60,000 nt of DNA, from positions 1-60,000 of the forward strand of contig JAQGDQ010000890.1 in the NCBI GenBank assembly GCA_030141605.1, read 5' to 3'. The position numbers and the translations under genes are program-made. Origin of the DNA: Tubiluchus corallicola (lineage: Eukaryota > Priapulida > Priapulimorpha > Priapulimorphida > Tubiluchidae). Under the pieces are notes generated by a model. That model saw nothing but the letters and a program-made list of their open reading frames with translations. It was not told the origin of the DNA and did not search any database. Shown here one piece after another: positions 36,701-45,886 of the stretch. Positions within the stretch are counted from its first letter, which is position 1. The number at the start of each line of letters is the position of its first letter.

Positions 36701-39695
36701 AGGGTCGTTTAAGAGACATTTTGCATGAAAACGCAAGGACCATTGATGGTACTTGTCATTTTAAAATGCAACGTTGAAAAGGTTTCAGGGAGCAAATGTA
36801 CATTTCATTATGGCATCGATTAACGAAAAAAGATGCAGATATGCCCAGAAAAAACATAGGTGACAATTGAAAAAGCTGCATTACCTGTAGCTGACACCCA
36901 TCGATTCTCAGGTGTTCCATAATGGTGTAATTTGCGAAGTCGGAAGATTTTATGACAGATATTTCAGTTCCGTTTAGTTCAAGTTCTGTAACTCTAACTG
37001 AAATATGTTTCGGCACCTCAGACACATTGTAACATCTTACTAAATTTCGCCATGACCACGCGTAATCTCGCCAACATTTGCACCCCATAGGACAAACATA
37101 TCGGCAAGGACAGTCTAAATTTTCACAGCAATCTGGGTCAGGGCAAATAATATTTACCCATAAGCAATAGTCGTAGTAAGGACACAAAAAGTCTTCATCC
37201 GGTAGATTTATCAGATATCCGTAATCTCCATTGTAAGTTCGACACCAAATTGAATCAAGGTCTGTTACGATAGGGAGAGTTCTTGGATATGTCGAATCAT
37301 CATTTATATTCTTCAGGTATTTGGCTTCGCAGTCACAGTCCAGCGAGTTACCAGCCAGGTTGAATACAGGTGGTTCATCGTCATCCTTGACAGGGTCTAT
37401 TTGAATTGCATTTCTTTTCAGTTGAACAATGGCGTTCAATCTCAGATTAACGTATGTTAGGTTAGAGTAAGAGAGAAAAGAATTAGCTCCAACATGGTCA
37501 ATTGTATTTTTGAATAAGTCGATACGCTCGATGCTGTCGGGAAATAAACTATAGCGTAAAGACCGGACGGAGTTATAGGCAAGATTTATCACTTTTAGTG
37601 AAGCAGTGAAGGTAAATAATAAATCAATATTAGTGATGTTATTTAAACTAAGATCAAGCACCTTAAGATTGTTGAATCCGTCAAATGCGTTGTCATCGAT
37701 AACATTCACTTTTGACGCAGAAAAGAAGAACATTTCTAAATTTCTGCACCAACTCAGGTCTTCAGCACGTACATATGGAATGGCATTACGACTAACATCG
37801 ATTTCAAGCAAATGCAACGTACTTTGTGCTCGCGGAAAAGACGTTAGAGCGTTTCTGGATATGTTTAAATGTAAAAGTGCTTTGAGTGGTTCAAAAGCAT
37901 TGACTGACACGTTACTGATATCATTGGTTTGAAGGGTCAAAACGAGCAAGCTTGTTAGCCCATCAAATACGTCCGATGTAAGTTCTTTTAGTGTATTATT
38001 GTGCAAATATAACTGAATAAGATCGTTACAGTCTTTAAATGCATTGTCAGCTATCATGCTGATTTCGTTGCTGTTGAGAAAAAGGTATTTCAGTTTGACA
38101 GCTAAAGTGAAATCATTTGACCGCAACTTATTTATGCTGTTAAAGCTCAAATCTATCATTTCCATTTGACTGTAATCAATAAAAGAAAATACGTCGCCTG
38201 CTATAAAATTGTGACTCATATTTAACCATCCGAGTGTAGCGAGTTTTTGTAAACTATTAGGCACTCTGTCTAGGTTATTTTCCTCCAAGAAAAGAAATTT
38301 TAAGTTGGTTAGATTCGAAAATACGTTGTCGCTCATATTGTGAATGTTATTCCGCGCAAGATATAACTCTGAGAGGTAAAGTGTATCAGAGAAAGTCACA
38401 CCGTCTACAAATCTGATGTTATTGTCGCTAAATGAAACCGCTAGTAGACTAGAACAAAGCTTCAATGACAGTTCACCTTGCAACTGGTTTTGACTCAAAT
38501 CTAACACTATTAATCGTTGCAGGCACAAAGTCTCGTTGTAGATTAGTCCAGAGTTGCTTAGAGAAGATATGTTGTTGTCTTTAAGATACAGCTGCTGAAT
38601 GTCTGGCATTTGGCACAGCTCACCTGATGGAATGGAAGATATGTGGCTGCTACTCAAGTTCAAAAACAGCACGTTTGGAATACCGGAGAACGCAGATGGT
38701 ACTACGATCATGTTCACGCTTGACGAGCGTATCGTTAGAAACCTGTTACAGAAAAAAGACATTATGGACCAAAGTCAAGCTGTGCCGTCACGGTCTCTGC
38801 AAAGTTAAGCAATACAGCGCTCGCATATTAAATGGATTGGATGAAATATTTTCTTTCTGATTAGACTCTAATCAGGGGTGTAGCCATGTTCTAAAGTTAG
38901 GGGGAGCAAGCACACAAAAAAGTGCCACATTCCAAACACTTTTAACGCATTTGATTATTATACATTTTAATTTTGTCTCAAAATCAAAATACGAGGAATT
39001 TTAAAGGAAGTACATAATTTTTATTTTGTATTTAAAATTAAAATGCAATAAAAAGCTTTACAGTAAAATTGCTGAAAAGGCGCCAATTTTGAAAAATGTG
39101 CTAGGGGAGTTGTTGCTCCCCTAATAGCTACGCCACTGATTCTAATATCTGAAAAAACTGCAAACTGCGTTAAGTATGAACTACACACAATATGCATCAT
39201 TAAAGCAGTTGTTTGTACCTAAGGGTATTTAATCCAGAAAACACAGAGGCAGGGATATATTGCAGCTTACATCCATCAATAGCCAGCTCGTCTAAAACTG
39301 TAAAGTGATCAAACATGTCACTTGTGATTTCACTTATCCAATCGAAATCGTGCTCTATGCACAAGATATGCAGCAACTTCACTTGATCTCCTGGCAAGAG
39401 CGACAAATCCGTCTCATTTGGCCCAATTGCGACGAATGAACAGACAAGCATTACGTAGTAGTTACTCCCTTGAACGTACCAACAGCTGCATTCGTTAGGA
39501 CACTCGAAATCTAGTAAGGTTTAAAAGAGCTTGTTAAGTTGAAACTAGAAATGCGGCAAGTGTTAGCTTTTACAGTTTTATATCCATGTTTTAACATTGA
39601 CATTATTGCTGTAAAATTTTTGGTCGAAGGGTCAACCCAGATCGCTACACATCTGGATGTTGAAATTGTCGTCGTCGTGTTGTCGTTGCTGTTGT

Positions 39696-39727
<32 letters not shown>

Positions 39728-39778
39728 CTGTTGCTGCTGTTGTTGTTGTTGTTGCCGTTGCTGCTGTTGTTTTTCTTT

Positions 39779-39824
<46 letters not shown>

Positions 39825-40626
39825 GCCGAAGGTCCGAGAATTTGCAATAGATCGTCATGAAACTTCACACAAATGTACCTGAAGACTGATGATTACAGCG
39901 ACAACATTGTTTTCGTAAAAAGCGCAAGACTCCACCGTCTCGCAACAGATTATCATGAAACTTTGCAAAAATATACAGGAATAAATTCTGCATCGACTAA
40001 CAGAGTCACATTTTGACCTGCTACTTTGAATTCAAGATGGCACTGGTAATAATATCATTTTGATGATTATCAGCATAATAACGCTAACTCGCTAAACATG
40101 GTAATGAAACTTTGCAGGAACTTACTGGAACGAATTTCACATAGATTGCGATTCGCTATTCAGATGCAAGATGGCGAAAATAACATTATTTTTGAAATAA
40201 GCCTAAGGCTACACCCAGATTGTCATAAAACTTAGACTGGAATATCCGCATCGACTTGAAACAGATTTTGATCAGCCATTTTGAGTTCAAGATGGCAGTA
40301 AAAACATTGATTCCGAATAACGTGTGAGGCAACTGTACTGTAATAGTAGCGCAAATTTCGCATTTTTAACGGAGTCAGTTTTTTTAGCCGCTATCTTGAA
40401 TTCAGTGAGCCCTCGACCCGTATTCCGAGTCGAACTTGTTGGTCGAGGCTCCACAAAATCGCTACTCATCTGGATGTTGTTGTTCTTACTTCAAAAAAAA
40501 AACTAAGCTGTGATAATAAATCAAAAAAATGTAGTATTTAGGCCTACCTGTGTCGTATGTGAAAACGTAAAGTGTCAGAAAAAGGAATGCTAGAAAGCAG
40601 CATGCTCTTACAGGAAGTGTCGTCAT
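30609..40626 (-). CDS. Toll-like receptor with two cysteine clusters (multi-exon)
   Basis: In-frame exons, 5' to 3': 40626-40548, 39510-39219, 38742-36885, 36571-36414, 35549-35438, 33567-33451, 33251-33161, 32499-32256, 31695-31545, 30703-30609 (3197 nt, about 1065 residues). Layout: signal peptide (1-26, hydrophobic FLAFLFLTLYVF); LRRNT (CPNECSC, from residue 30); about 17 leucine-rich repeats (125-590); LRRCT (DCDCEAKY, about 590-645); Cys-rich linker and second LRRNT (CPMGCKCW, about 674-705); further LRRs (to about 830); second LRRCT (NPWICDCDYYEF, 834-880); membrane segment (about 895-917, GTVLVLIITCLVIAY); TIR domain with box 1 YDAFLAY (949-955) and SGWCKFEF. The paired LRRCT-LRRNT makes it a multiple-cysteine-cluster receptor, the layout of Drosophila Toll. 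Ligand and pathway cannot be read. Oddities: alanine in the BB loop and an unresolved C-terminus. Confidence 0.93.
31201..31508 (+). repeat. 32-bp minisatellite in a TLR intron, about 10 copies
   Basis: Unit TATTCAGTGCTTATTGTTAA plus CACTAGTATTGT; most copies keep GTTAAC. Lies in the intron between exons 10 and 11, both of which encode the TIR domain. Confidence 0.9.
31545..31695 (-). CDS. TLR exon 10: TIR BB loop and central TIR
   Basis: Encodes REFVAGFIAENIAKAIQDSR, then RTIVLMTNDFVTSGWCKFEF. This aligns with the common TIR pattern RDxxPGxxIxxNIxxxIxxSR and FxxSxWCxxE. The BB-loop proline is replaced by alanine (codon GCT, residue about 988). Acceptor TTGTTTCAG, donor GATCAG|GTAATC. Confidence 0.93.
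31938..32247. mobile_element. MITE related to 13225-13589, next to the exon 9 donor
   Basis: Shares GGATATGACCTTTTGGG near the left end and CTGCAGCCTATACTAGCC near the right end with the element at 13225-13589. No target duplication found. The right end lies about 8 bp from the last base of TLR exon 9, so the intron begins almost directly in the repeat. Confidence 0.55.
32256..32499 (-). CDS. TLR exon 9: membrane helix and TIR box 1
   Basis: Encodes the inner membrane helix (TVLVLIITCLVIAYHYKY), a basic juxtamembrane part, then TIR box 1 (YDAFLAYHNNDEQRVWDEFV) and FALCIHER. Acceptor TTCTTTCTTTCAG, phase 1; donor AAAG|GTAAGA, phase 2. A repeat element ends only about 8 bp beyond the donor. 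Confidence 0.93.
32864..33109 (-). CDS. Possible TLR cassette exon (exon 8), 82 codons
   Basis: A stretch between exons 7 and 9 with an AG acceptor at 33111-33110 (GTTCAG) and a GT donor after 32864, exactly 246 nt, phase 1 at both ends and open throughout. If included it would insert 82 residues between the second LRRCT and the membrane helix, with a hydrophobic segment (VGFAMLVVSLPPYVFYTV) followed by a polar part (WCKSYDNFSFLKMRNLSSLG). I recognise no domain in it. The canonical receptor does not need it, so it may be an alternative exon or a chance open stretch in an intron. Confidence 0.35.
33161..33251 (-). CDS. TLR exon 7: end of LRRCT and start of membrane segment
   Basis: Encodes VLEFDYGAYCNRTGG and FPPKLVATFTVL, with the last cap cysteine and the outer part of the membrane helix. 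The acceptor is ATAAG, weaker than the others, and the donor is CTTG|GTAAGTG, phase 1. It joins exon 9 directly to give an unbroken hydrophobic helix, so 7-to-9 splicing is the expected main form. Confidence 0.85.
33451..33567 (-). CDS. TLR exon 6: second LRRCT
   Basis: Encodes NPWICDCDYYEFYSWIKSN and ITCSIENNIIP, the classic NPWxCDC start of an LRR C-terminal cap. Phase 0 at both ends (TTTTCAG acceptor, CCA|GTAAGT donor). Confidence 0.92.
35037..35400 (+). repeat. Dispersed repeat, second copy of 6650-7310 family
   Basis: GCAAAGGCCCCGCAAAAAAA, CGTAACGCAAAGCCAGCAGC and TTATAGGCAGAGTA match the reverse complement of about 7160-7310. Lies in TLR intron 5. No coding potential recognised. Confidence 0.6.
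35438..35549 (-). CDS. TLR exon 5: last LRRs
   Basis: Encodes TFAGLPHLNILHLHNNMFSL and on to FTLSQ|GTAAGAG. Acceptor TGTTTTTCAG. Phase 2 in, phase 0 out. These are the last repeats before the second C-terminal cap. Confidence 0.88.
36414..36571 (-). CDS. TLR exon 4: membrane-proximal LRRs
   Basis: Reads TIHPNSFRDLQNLQILRLDH and QSLHLQSNNLSSMGN, two clear LRRs. The donor at TT|GTAAGT was preferred over an earlier GTAATT because only it keeps frame into exon 5 (…NLTFAGLPHLNILHLHNN). Confidence 0.88.
36885..38742 (-). CDS. TLR exon 3: main LRR array, internal LRRCT and LRRNT
   Basis: A 1858-nt exon, the largest in the window, read through without a stop. It carries about 17 LRRs with the usual LxxLxLxxNxI pattern (for example LYLSELYLARNNIHNMSDNV, LKVLDLSLNNITNI), many N-x-S/T glycosylation sites, then a C-terminal cap (NSLDCDCEAKYLKNI), a Cys-rich linker (CPDPDCCENLDCPC) and a new N-terminal cap (CPMGCKCW). 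The acceptor is a good pyrimidine tract ending TGTAACAG, and the donor is CTACAG|GTAATG, phase 0. Confidence 0.95.
38873..39138. mobile_element. hAT-like MITE in TLR intron 2, 266 bp
   Basis: Ends CAGGGGTGTAGCCAT and the complement CAGTGGCGTAGCTATT, flanked by ACTCTAAT and ATTCTAAT (8 bp, one change). It fills more than half of the 476-bp intron. Confidence 0.75.
39219..39510 (-). CDS. TLR exon 2: LRRNT cap and first LRRs
   Basis: Opens after an AG acceptor at 39511 with DFECPNECSCWYVQG, a typical C-x3-C-x-C N-terminal cap, and continues into leucine-rich repeats (VLDELAIDGCKLQYIP). Phase 1 in, phase 2 out at AACACCCTTAG|GTACAA. It joins exon 3 to rebuild the arginine in NTLRFLTIR. Confidence 0.9.
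39668..39824. repeat. CAA/CAG repeat in TLR intron 1
   Basis: A TTG/CTG run on the plus strand, giving Q- or N-rich frames on the minus strand. It lies in intron 1 between the signal-peptide exon and the LRRNT exon, so it is not read in the receptor. Confidence 0.9.
39845..40480. repeat. Diverged tandem repeat, about 130-bp units
   Basis: Blocks with ATGAAACTT[T/C]GCA followed by TTGAATTCAAGATGGC-like text recur near 39955, 40105 and 40225. Also in TLR intron 1. Confidence 0.5.
40548..40626 (-). CDS. TLR exon 1: signal peptide
   Basis: Starts at MTTLPVRACC and runs into a strongly hydrophobic stretch before a phase-1 donor (ACACAG|GTAGGC). An in-frame methionine also lies 33 codons upstream (40725), but that extension is polar and contains a plausible acceptor (GTGTTCCAG, ending near 40634), so a 5' UTR intron ending just before this ATG is possible. 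The MTTL start gives a normal-length signal peptide and is preferred. Confidence 0.8.
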
Positions 40627-43600
40627 GACAACCTGGAACACAAGCTGCGGCGGACATGCAACCCTAAGACAGAATGACTTGTCTATTATATTATGGTCTG
40701 TGAGTTGTGAAGAAATGTGATGCACTCGTAAACCTGAGAATGTTTGAAATCTTAGCTAAAAGTAAAAAAACGCGAATCACTAAGGAAAACTTTCCATGTA
40801 AATATTTAATTACGTTTGTCATTGTCAGATCAACATAAAATAACATCAAAAACAGAAATTACAAACCTTTAACAATCAGTAAATGAAAAAATTTCCAAAA
40901 TAATGAAATTCGAAGTTGTACTAAGTTCCGTAATGATGTATCAACCAAAATTTGGTTTTTAATTAACTATCCTTTTTATAACAGTCCACAGTAGCATCAA
41001 AAACACAAAGTCAGTTATAACAACCATTGAACAGACTACCGTAGATATTTTGTTAGACAGCATTTACTTGCGTATAATGCTGTAGAATTATATAACTTTT
41101 GTAAGTTCAAATTTAAACTTATCTTCAAACAAACTAGAAATTTTGCCAATCTTGAGGGCAGAACAGTTTTGTAACATAACGTTAACTGAACAAAAATGGA
41201 AACAGAAAAAATGCAACCAAAGAAGGTTTGCAGCGATTTATATGGGAATTTTTTTACAGTAACTCTCTTGTAGAATCGGTAAACGGTAAACTATTTCTAC
41301 AATATCTTTTTAATTTTTTTTATCAGTTTAGTGAATTTACAGCAAAGATAAGGTGCTTAGCAATGTAATTTCACAAAGCAAATTAAACCTCTAAGTTTCA
41401 GACTGCTTCTTTGAAGTAAACCTCTAGGCCTCTACGTGTTCTTAAACAGAACACCGCTGTATTGCATTAATTTTCATCGTACAGAGAACTCTTTTGCGAA
41501 ACGAAAATTAGTGGTTCATGACGTTGTTATAATGCAACAGTGTTTGCTCAATACATCGTTTGACAGTTGATAAAGTGCATTATAAAATATTAAAATTTCA
41601 CTCAAATAAAGTAAATAATACTAAAATTATTTTTCGTTTTTTATCTTCCTAAAATGGTTTAGTTCTTTACCTTGTAGTTTCTTGTCTGACTGTATTGCAC
41701 ACTCACAGCTAAGACGCAAGAAGTGTTGTCATTGAATGCACATGTTATCTCTCTCTATATATATTGATATGACGTCATACGTAATAAAGTCAGGCAGGTG
41801 GTAATTTTTGTCTTTCACAGGTCAGCTCACTTGTTTACAGGATGTAAATATTAAACTGTTGGCGTTGGACCTATCCCGCGCTCGTTGTGTGCAATTTCTT
41901 TAGCTCAAACACTGCCTAAATTCACATCACGACCAAACTAGATGGTCTGTAGTATATATACACAGCATTTTTAAAAGTACGTGGATATTGCATAATTATA
42001 GTAAATTATACTGCAGTTTGCTCAAACACGAGTTCAAGTTATTTAGAAGTAGAACACGAATGTTGCGGTCTCAAAATTTCCCGTGTTTACGATGTCATAA
42101 GCAGCGCAAATGGCACTATCTGGCGGCTACTATCTACCATCATATTACTTAATAGTAGATTACTTTACCACTCCTACAAAAAGCTGTGTTAAAGTATAAA
42201 AAGCTAATCTCATATCACGAAGTGTAGACAACAAAAAAGATATGAAATAAAATGAAATTATTTTTTCCAAAATGTTTATTATTATTATAAATAGCAGTAG
42301 TTGTAGTATAAGCTGCATGTGGTATTAATACCGTTCCTGTAATACTGCAACAAAAGTGTGGCATAAAACCAATGAATTTAGTTGTTTGAATGGTTTTAAT
42401 TATATAACAAAAAAAACAATAAGTAAAGACTCTTAAAGTCCAAAAAAATTTTTCTTTAAACAACCACGCTTTTGTATTTTGAAAAAATATTTTTGTATTT
42501 TGTATTTTGTTTTTTCGTCGTGGTTCTGAAATTGAAAAAATACCAAATTAATAAAAATACTATCCGCCAAACTGTTAAAACTTTGCCATTGAAAAGGAAA
42601 AAGAAATAATATTTAAATGTGGTACTAAAACAATTATGTAAGAAGCAGATCGTGTGATATGAATAATTAATAAAAGCCTGGAGGTTTTGGAGAGTTGAAT
42701 TAGGCAGTTACTGTGGTATTCATACAGTGTAGACGGTAAACATACAACAGTACTACAAAATCACCAAGGAAGCTTATCTCTCTTGCAGTTTATAACGTAA
42801 TGGGCATTTTTTAGTTTAAGTCTCAAATTAAATAAGCCAATGCGACAGAGAAAGTTCTGTTCAGGATTCATACAAAAGAAAGATATCTTCTTACCTTAGT
42901 ACTTAGGTCCTAATACAGTTTTAATACAGCTTTGTTTTTTCTTATGAAATGACTAGACCCAGTGACTATATATTTACTTCTAGTTACCACTGTGTTTGCC
43001 CAACTGTTTAGGACTTTATTAATTAATTATATTACGTATTTCATTTTTTTACATAATTTTTTTGGCAAAAAATTTACGTATTTTTTCTTTTTTTGTTTTC
43101 AGTAGCAGTTTGGTTGTACATCAGTATTTTTAGCCATTTCTTTCTTTGTCAATTTCAAAACACTGAAGGATTTTTAGAATCCGAAAACTTGGTTGGTTAG
43201 AGAATACAAACTGCTTTGTTGTTTTCTATTATTAAAAGGCTGGAGCCATTGGCTATTGATATACTTTAGCTTTTAATTATAGACGTCTAAATAGCAAAGT
43301 TTATAAACCACAAAGAAAACTACACGTTTATAACTTCATAGTTATGTATACATAAATTTATTTTCTCTTTGATACAATATATAGAATCACTTGTAAGTAG
43401 GTTTTTCGCTCGCTCTATGTTAATAATAAGGGGCTGAATTGGTTACAAAAAGCCGAAATTTATAAAAACTGCAAACTGCAAAAGAAAACTAGATTGTAAT
43501 ATTGCAGTGTTATGCTTCATAAATGGTATCTCTTTAGTATCTTTGTTACTAGTACCTTCATATTATACTTTTCAGCATTTCAGCATTTTTAAGTAGCAAC

Positions 43601-43769
43601 AGTGTTAGCATAGCATTATAAATTATAAAAGTCATTTTATAACAGCTGATAAATATAGCTATATATATAATATATAATGTGAAATATAGTGATGAACAAA
43701 AAACAATGCACGTTTTTGTCAACAAGTATATATTTCAAGGCTCGTCGTATCTAGTAACTAAAATTTAGT

Positions 43770-43830
43770 AACGCTGCGCCAAGTCAGTAACTGGATGGGT
43801 GATCATATTCGCTCTGGGCGGTTTCGTTGA
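43770..43830 (+). repeat. 5S-rRNA-like fragment (possible SINE3)
   Basis: GTCAGTAACTGGATGGGTGA resembles the 5S rRNA C-box region (GTTAGTACTTGGATGGGTGA). A second, weaker match lies inverted at 44330-44395. Too partial for a functional 5S gene. Confidence 0.35.
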
Positions 43831-44329
43831 CCATAATGATGGGTTTAGGTCCGTTTCACGAAAAGGTTTTTTAACAGAAAAATCGCGGTTACCTTTTAAG
43901 TTGCAAGACCTGCTAAATTTTAGTCGGATAAAGCCTTCGATTTCTTTTTTCTGTTTGCTTCTCCCTCTCTACCCCTTTCTCCTTTATCCCCTCTCATTCT
44001 TTCCTTCTCTTCCTCGCTGTTCTCCTCTCTTTCTTTCTTTCTTGATTTCTCTCTCTCTCACTCTTTCTCAATACCCTCTCCCTCTCTCTTTTTGCTTCTA
44101 ATTATATACAGAGCTTTTTTAACTAAAGCCTATTGAGAATCATTGAAAATGACGCAACGTATCGGGTACAGCAGACGGTCAGAAATTTGTCGTATATTTA
44201 ACGCGCTTAACTCATGTTAATATTTTCCCCTGCGCATTGCAATTCTAGCGTTAAACTAGAATCAATTTGCATCGCCATTTGCCATATAATCACATCGATC
44301 AGATGAATGCATATCCTCCCTAAATCAGT

Positions 44330-44395
44330 GAAATAATTCAGCATAGCAGTGAAAGGAACTGTCCAAAGTAAGATTCCTAAGCAGTCACCCAACTA
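44330..44395 (-). repeat. Second 5S-like fragment, inverted
   Basis: Reverse complement reads CTGATTAGTTGGGTGACTGC then TTAGGAATCTT, similar to the 3' part of 5S rRNA. With 43770-43830 it makes an inverted pair about 500 bp apart. Confidence 0.3.
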
Positions 44396-45324
44396 ATCAG
44401 TCGCCAGGCTCGACATTGCTTCAGTTCGGTAGCCAATCACATGCCGTGATTACTCACCATTGCGTATATGCAAAGATCAACATGATTTGCTATATAAACG
44501 TTCTGACGTTACAAATCTACTTTCTTGCCTTAACGAGTTGACCAAATTTTTCATCATATAATCGGCATTAGTCAATTTGCATCATCTAACTGCGCTTTAA
44601 AAAGGATTTATTACATTTTCTGTGAAATTTATTTTCTGGGAAATGACGGTCTTGGGAAAAAATTCTGGGAAATGGCTATTCTGGGAAGTAAATTTTTCTG
44701 GCAAAAAACTTTTCCTGGAAAACGAGTCACCTCATAATGATTCTGACAATTTCTTTGCTAAGGAGGGGGCGTGTTTATTTCTAAAAGTGGACCGCTGCAG
44801 ATTCGGTGTGTAAAGCTACGTTCTTGTACTGCCACAACCGACCATATTAAGTAAGCCCCGGTGAGTGTAGGTTCAGGTTGTGGCGTGTCAGTTTGTATAA
44901 AAAGTAACATAAACTGGTTAATTTAACGAAACACATGTCGAAAATCAAAATTACAAATACACGATATTTTTGGGAAATTTTGAGCAACTTCGACTAAAAA
45001 AATTAAATATAATAACACATACAATGCTGTTTACTTTATATATATAACACATTTTTAAACATATAAAAATATACAATGATTGTAGTTAATGGTGCCTGGT
45101 TCGCTAAATATAATATACTCACATATACACTGGGAACACTTGAAATATACAAACACAATCGGCTCACGGTTAACATGCGTTTCTAGTTAAGCAGGACTTG
45201 TTTGTTTAATCATTTATTTCCTAAATTGAAATATTAAAAATGTAACACATCTATAAAGATAACTGCATAAATATAATGAGTAAATTGTGGTATGCATATT
45301 ATTAACAAGATTCCAGTTTATATA

Positions 45325-45886
45325 AGGCGGTGTCAAGAAATGATTGAATACATTGTACAGCAGAAATCGAAAAGAATAGATAAAAAACTGACAAAACCAC
45401 GAAAGGGCGATTAATTTTAATAAAACAAAGGAGTTGTTTTTTAATAAAATAATCGGCCATTAAATATCTGTTTATTAGAAAATTATAGCGTAGTTCTTTT
45501 ATTACAGCGTCCGCGAATCAATCTTTGTTTTATCAATATTTTCGATAATGGATGCCAAACATATTAAAATCTTGAAGCATTTAATTTTGAGTAAAGAATG
45601 GTCATCTTAACATCTGGCACTGCCGTTATTCGCTCTTCTGAGGACAAAATGGACATTGGACAGGGATACAGCTCATGTTGGTTTCTCAAAGGAAATCACG
45701 TCATTGCTCATTTCTTTAATAAGAACTTTGTTGAAAGTTCATTTCTGACAACAACAAGCGTAAGGAATTTAAAAACCACGTTAAATGAGAAGCAGTATAA
45801 TGATTAAAATATCAAAAAATACATTTACATCTATTTTTGATAGCTTTTTATTTTAGAGGTGCCATCATTTCCTGACACTCTGTCAG
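45325..45886. mobile_element. Tc1/mariner-like remnant
   Basis: Left end GGTGTCAAGAAATGATTG resembles the complement of the right end (AGTGTCAGGAAATGATGG), with TA at both edges. A 69-codon plus-strand frame inside (45598-45807) is not recognisably a transposase. Confidence 0.5.

Larger units (their letters stand above)
40800..45320. other. Upstream of TLR, no gene recognised
   Basis: AT-rich, with no exon I can support. A TGACGTCA motif near 41771 lies next to a TATATATA run (41755-41762), but it is over 1 kb upstream of the first coding exon and not strong promoter evidence. A C/T-rich tract lies at 43950-44095. Confidence 0.4.

Noticed and set aside
36756-38762. Taking the 668-codon frame as one intronless LRR gene
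   Set aside because: Its first seven codons are intron sequence with an acceptor, and its last 40 codons follow a consensus donor. Neighbouring exons join it in frame.
39511-39868. Gln/Asn-rich minus-strand frames
   Set aside because: They lie in TLR intron 1; the flanking exons join in frame without them.
41750-41785. TATA plus CRE promoter for the TLR gene
   Set aside because: More than 1 kb from the first coding exon and embedded in CT/TA simple sequence; not enough to call.
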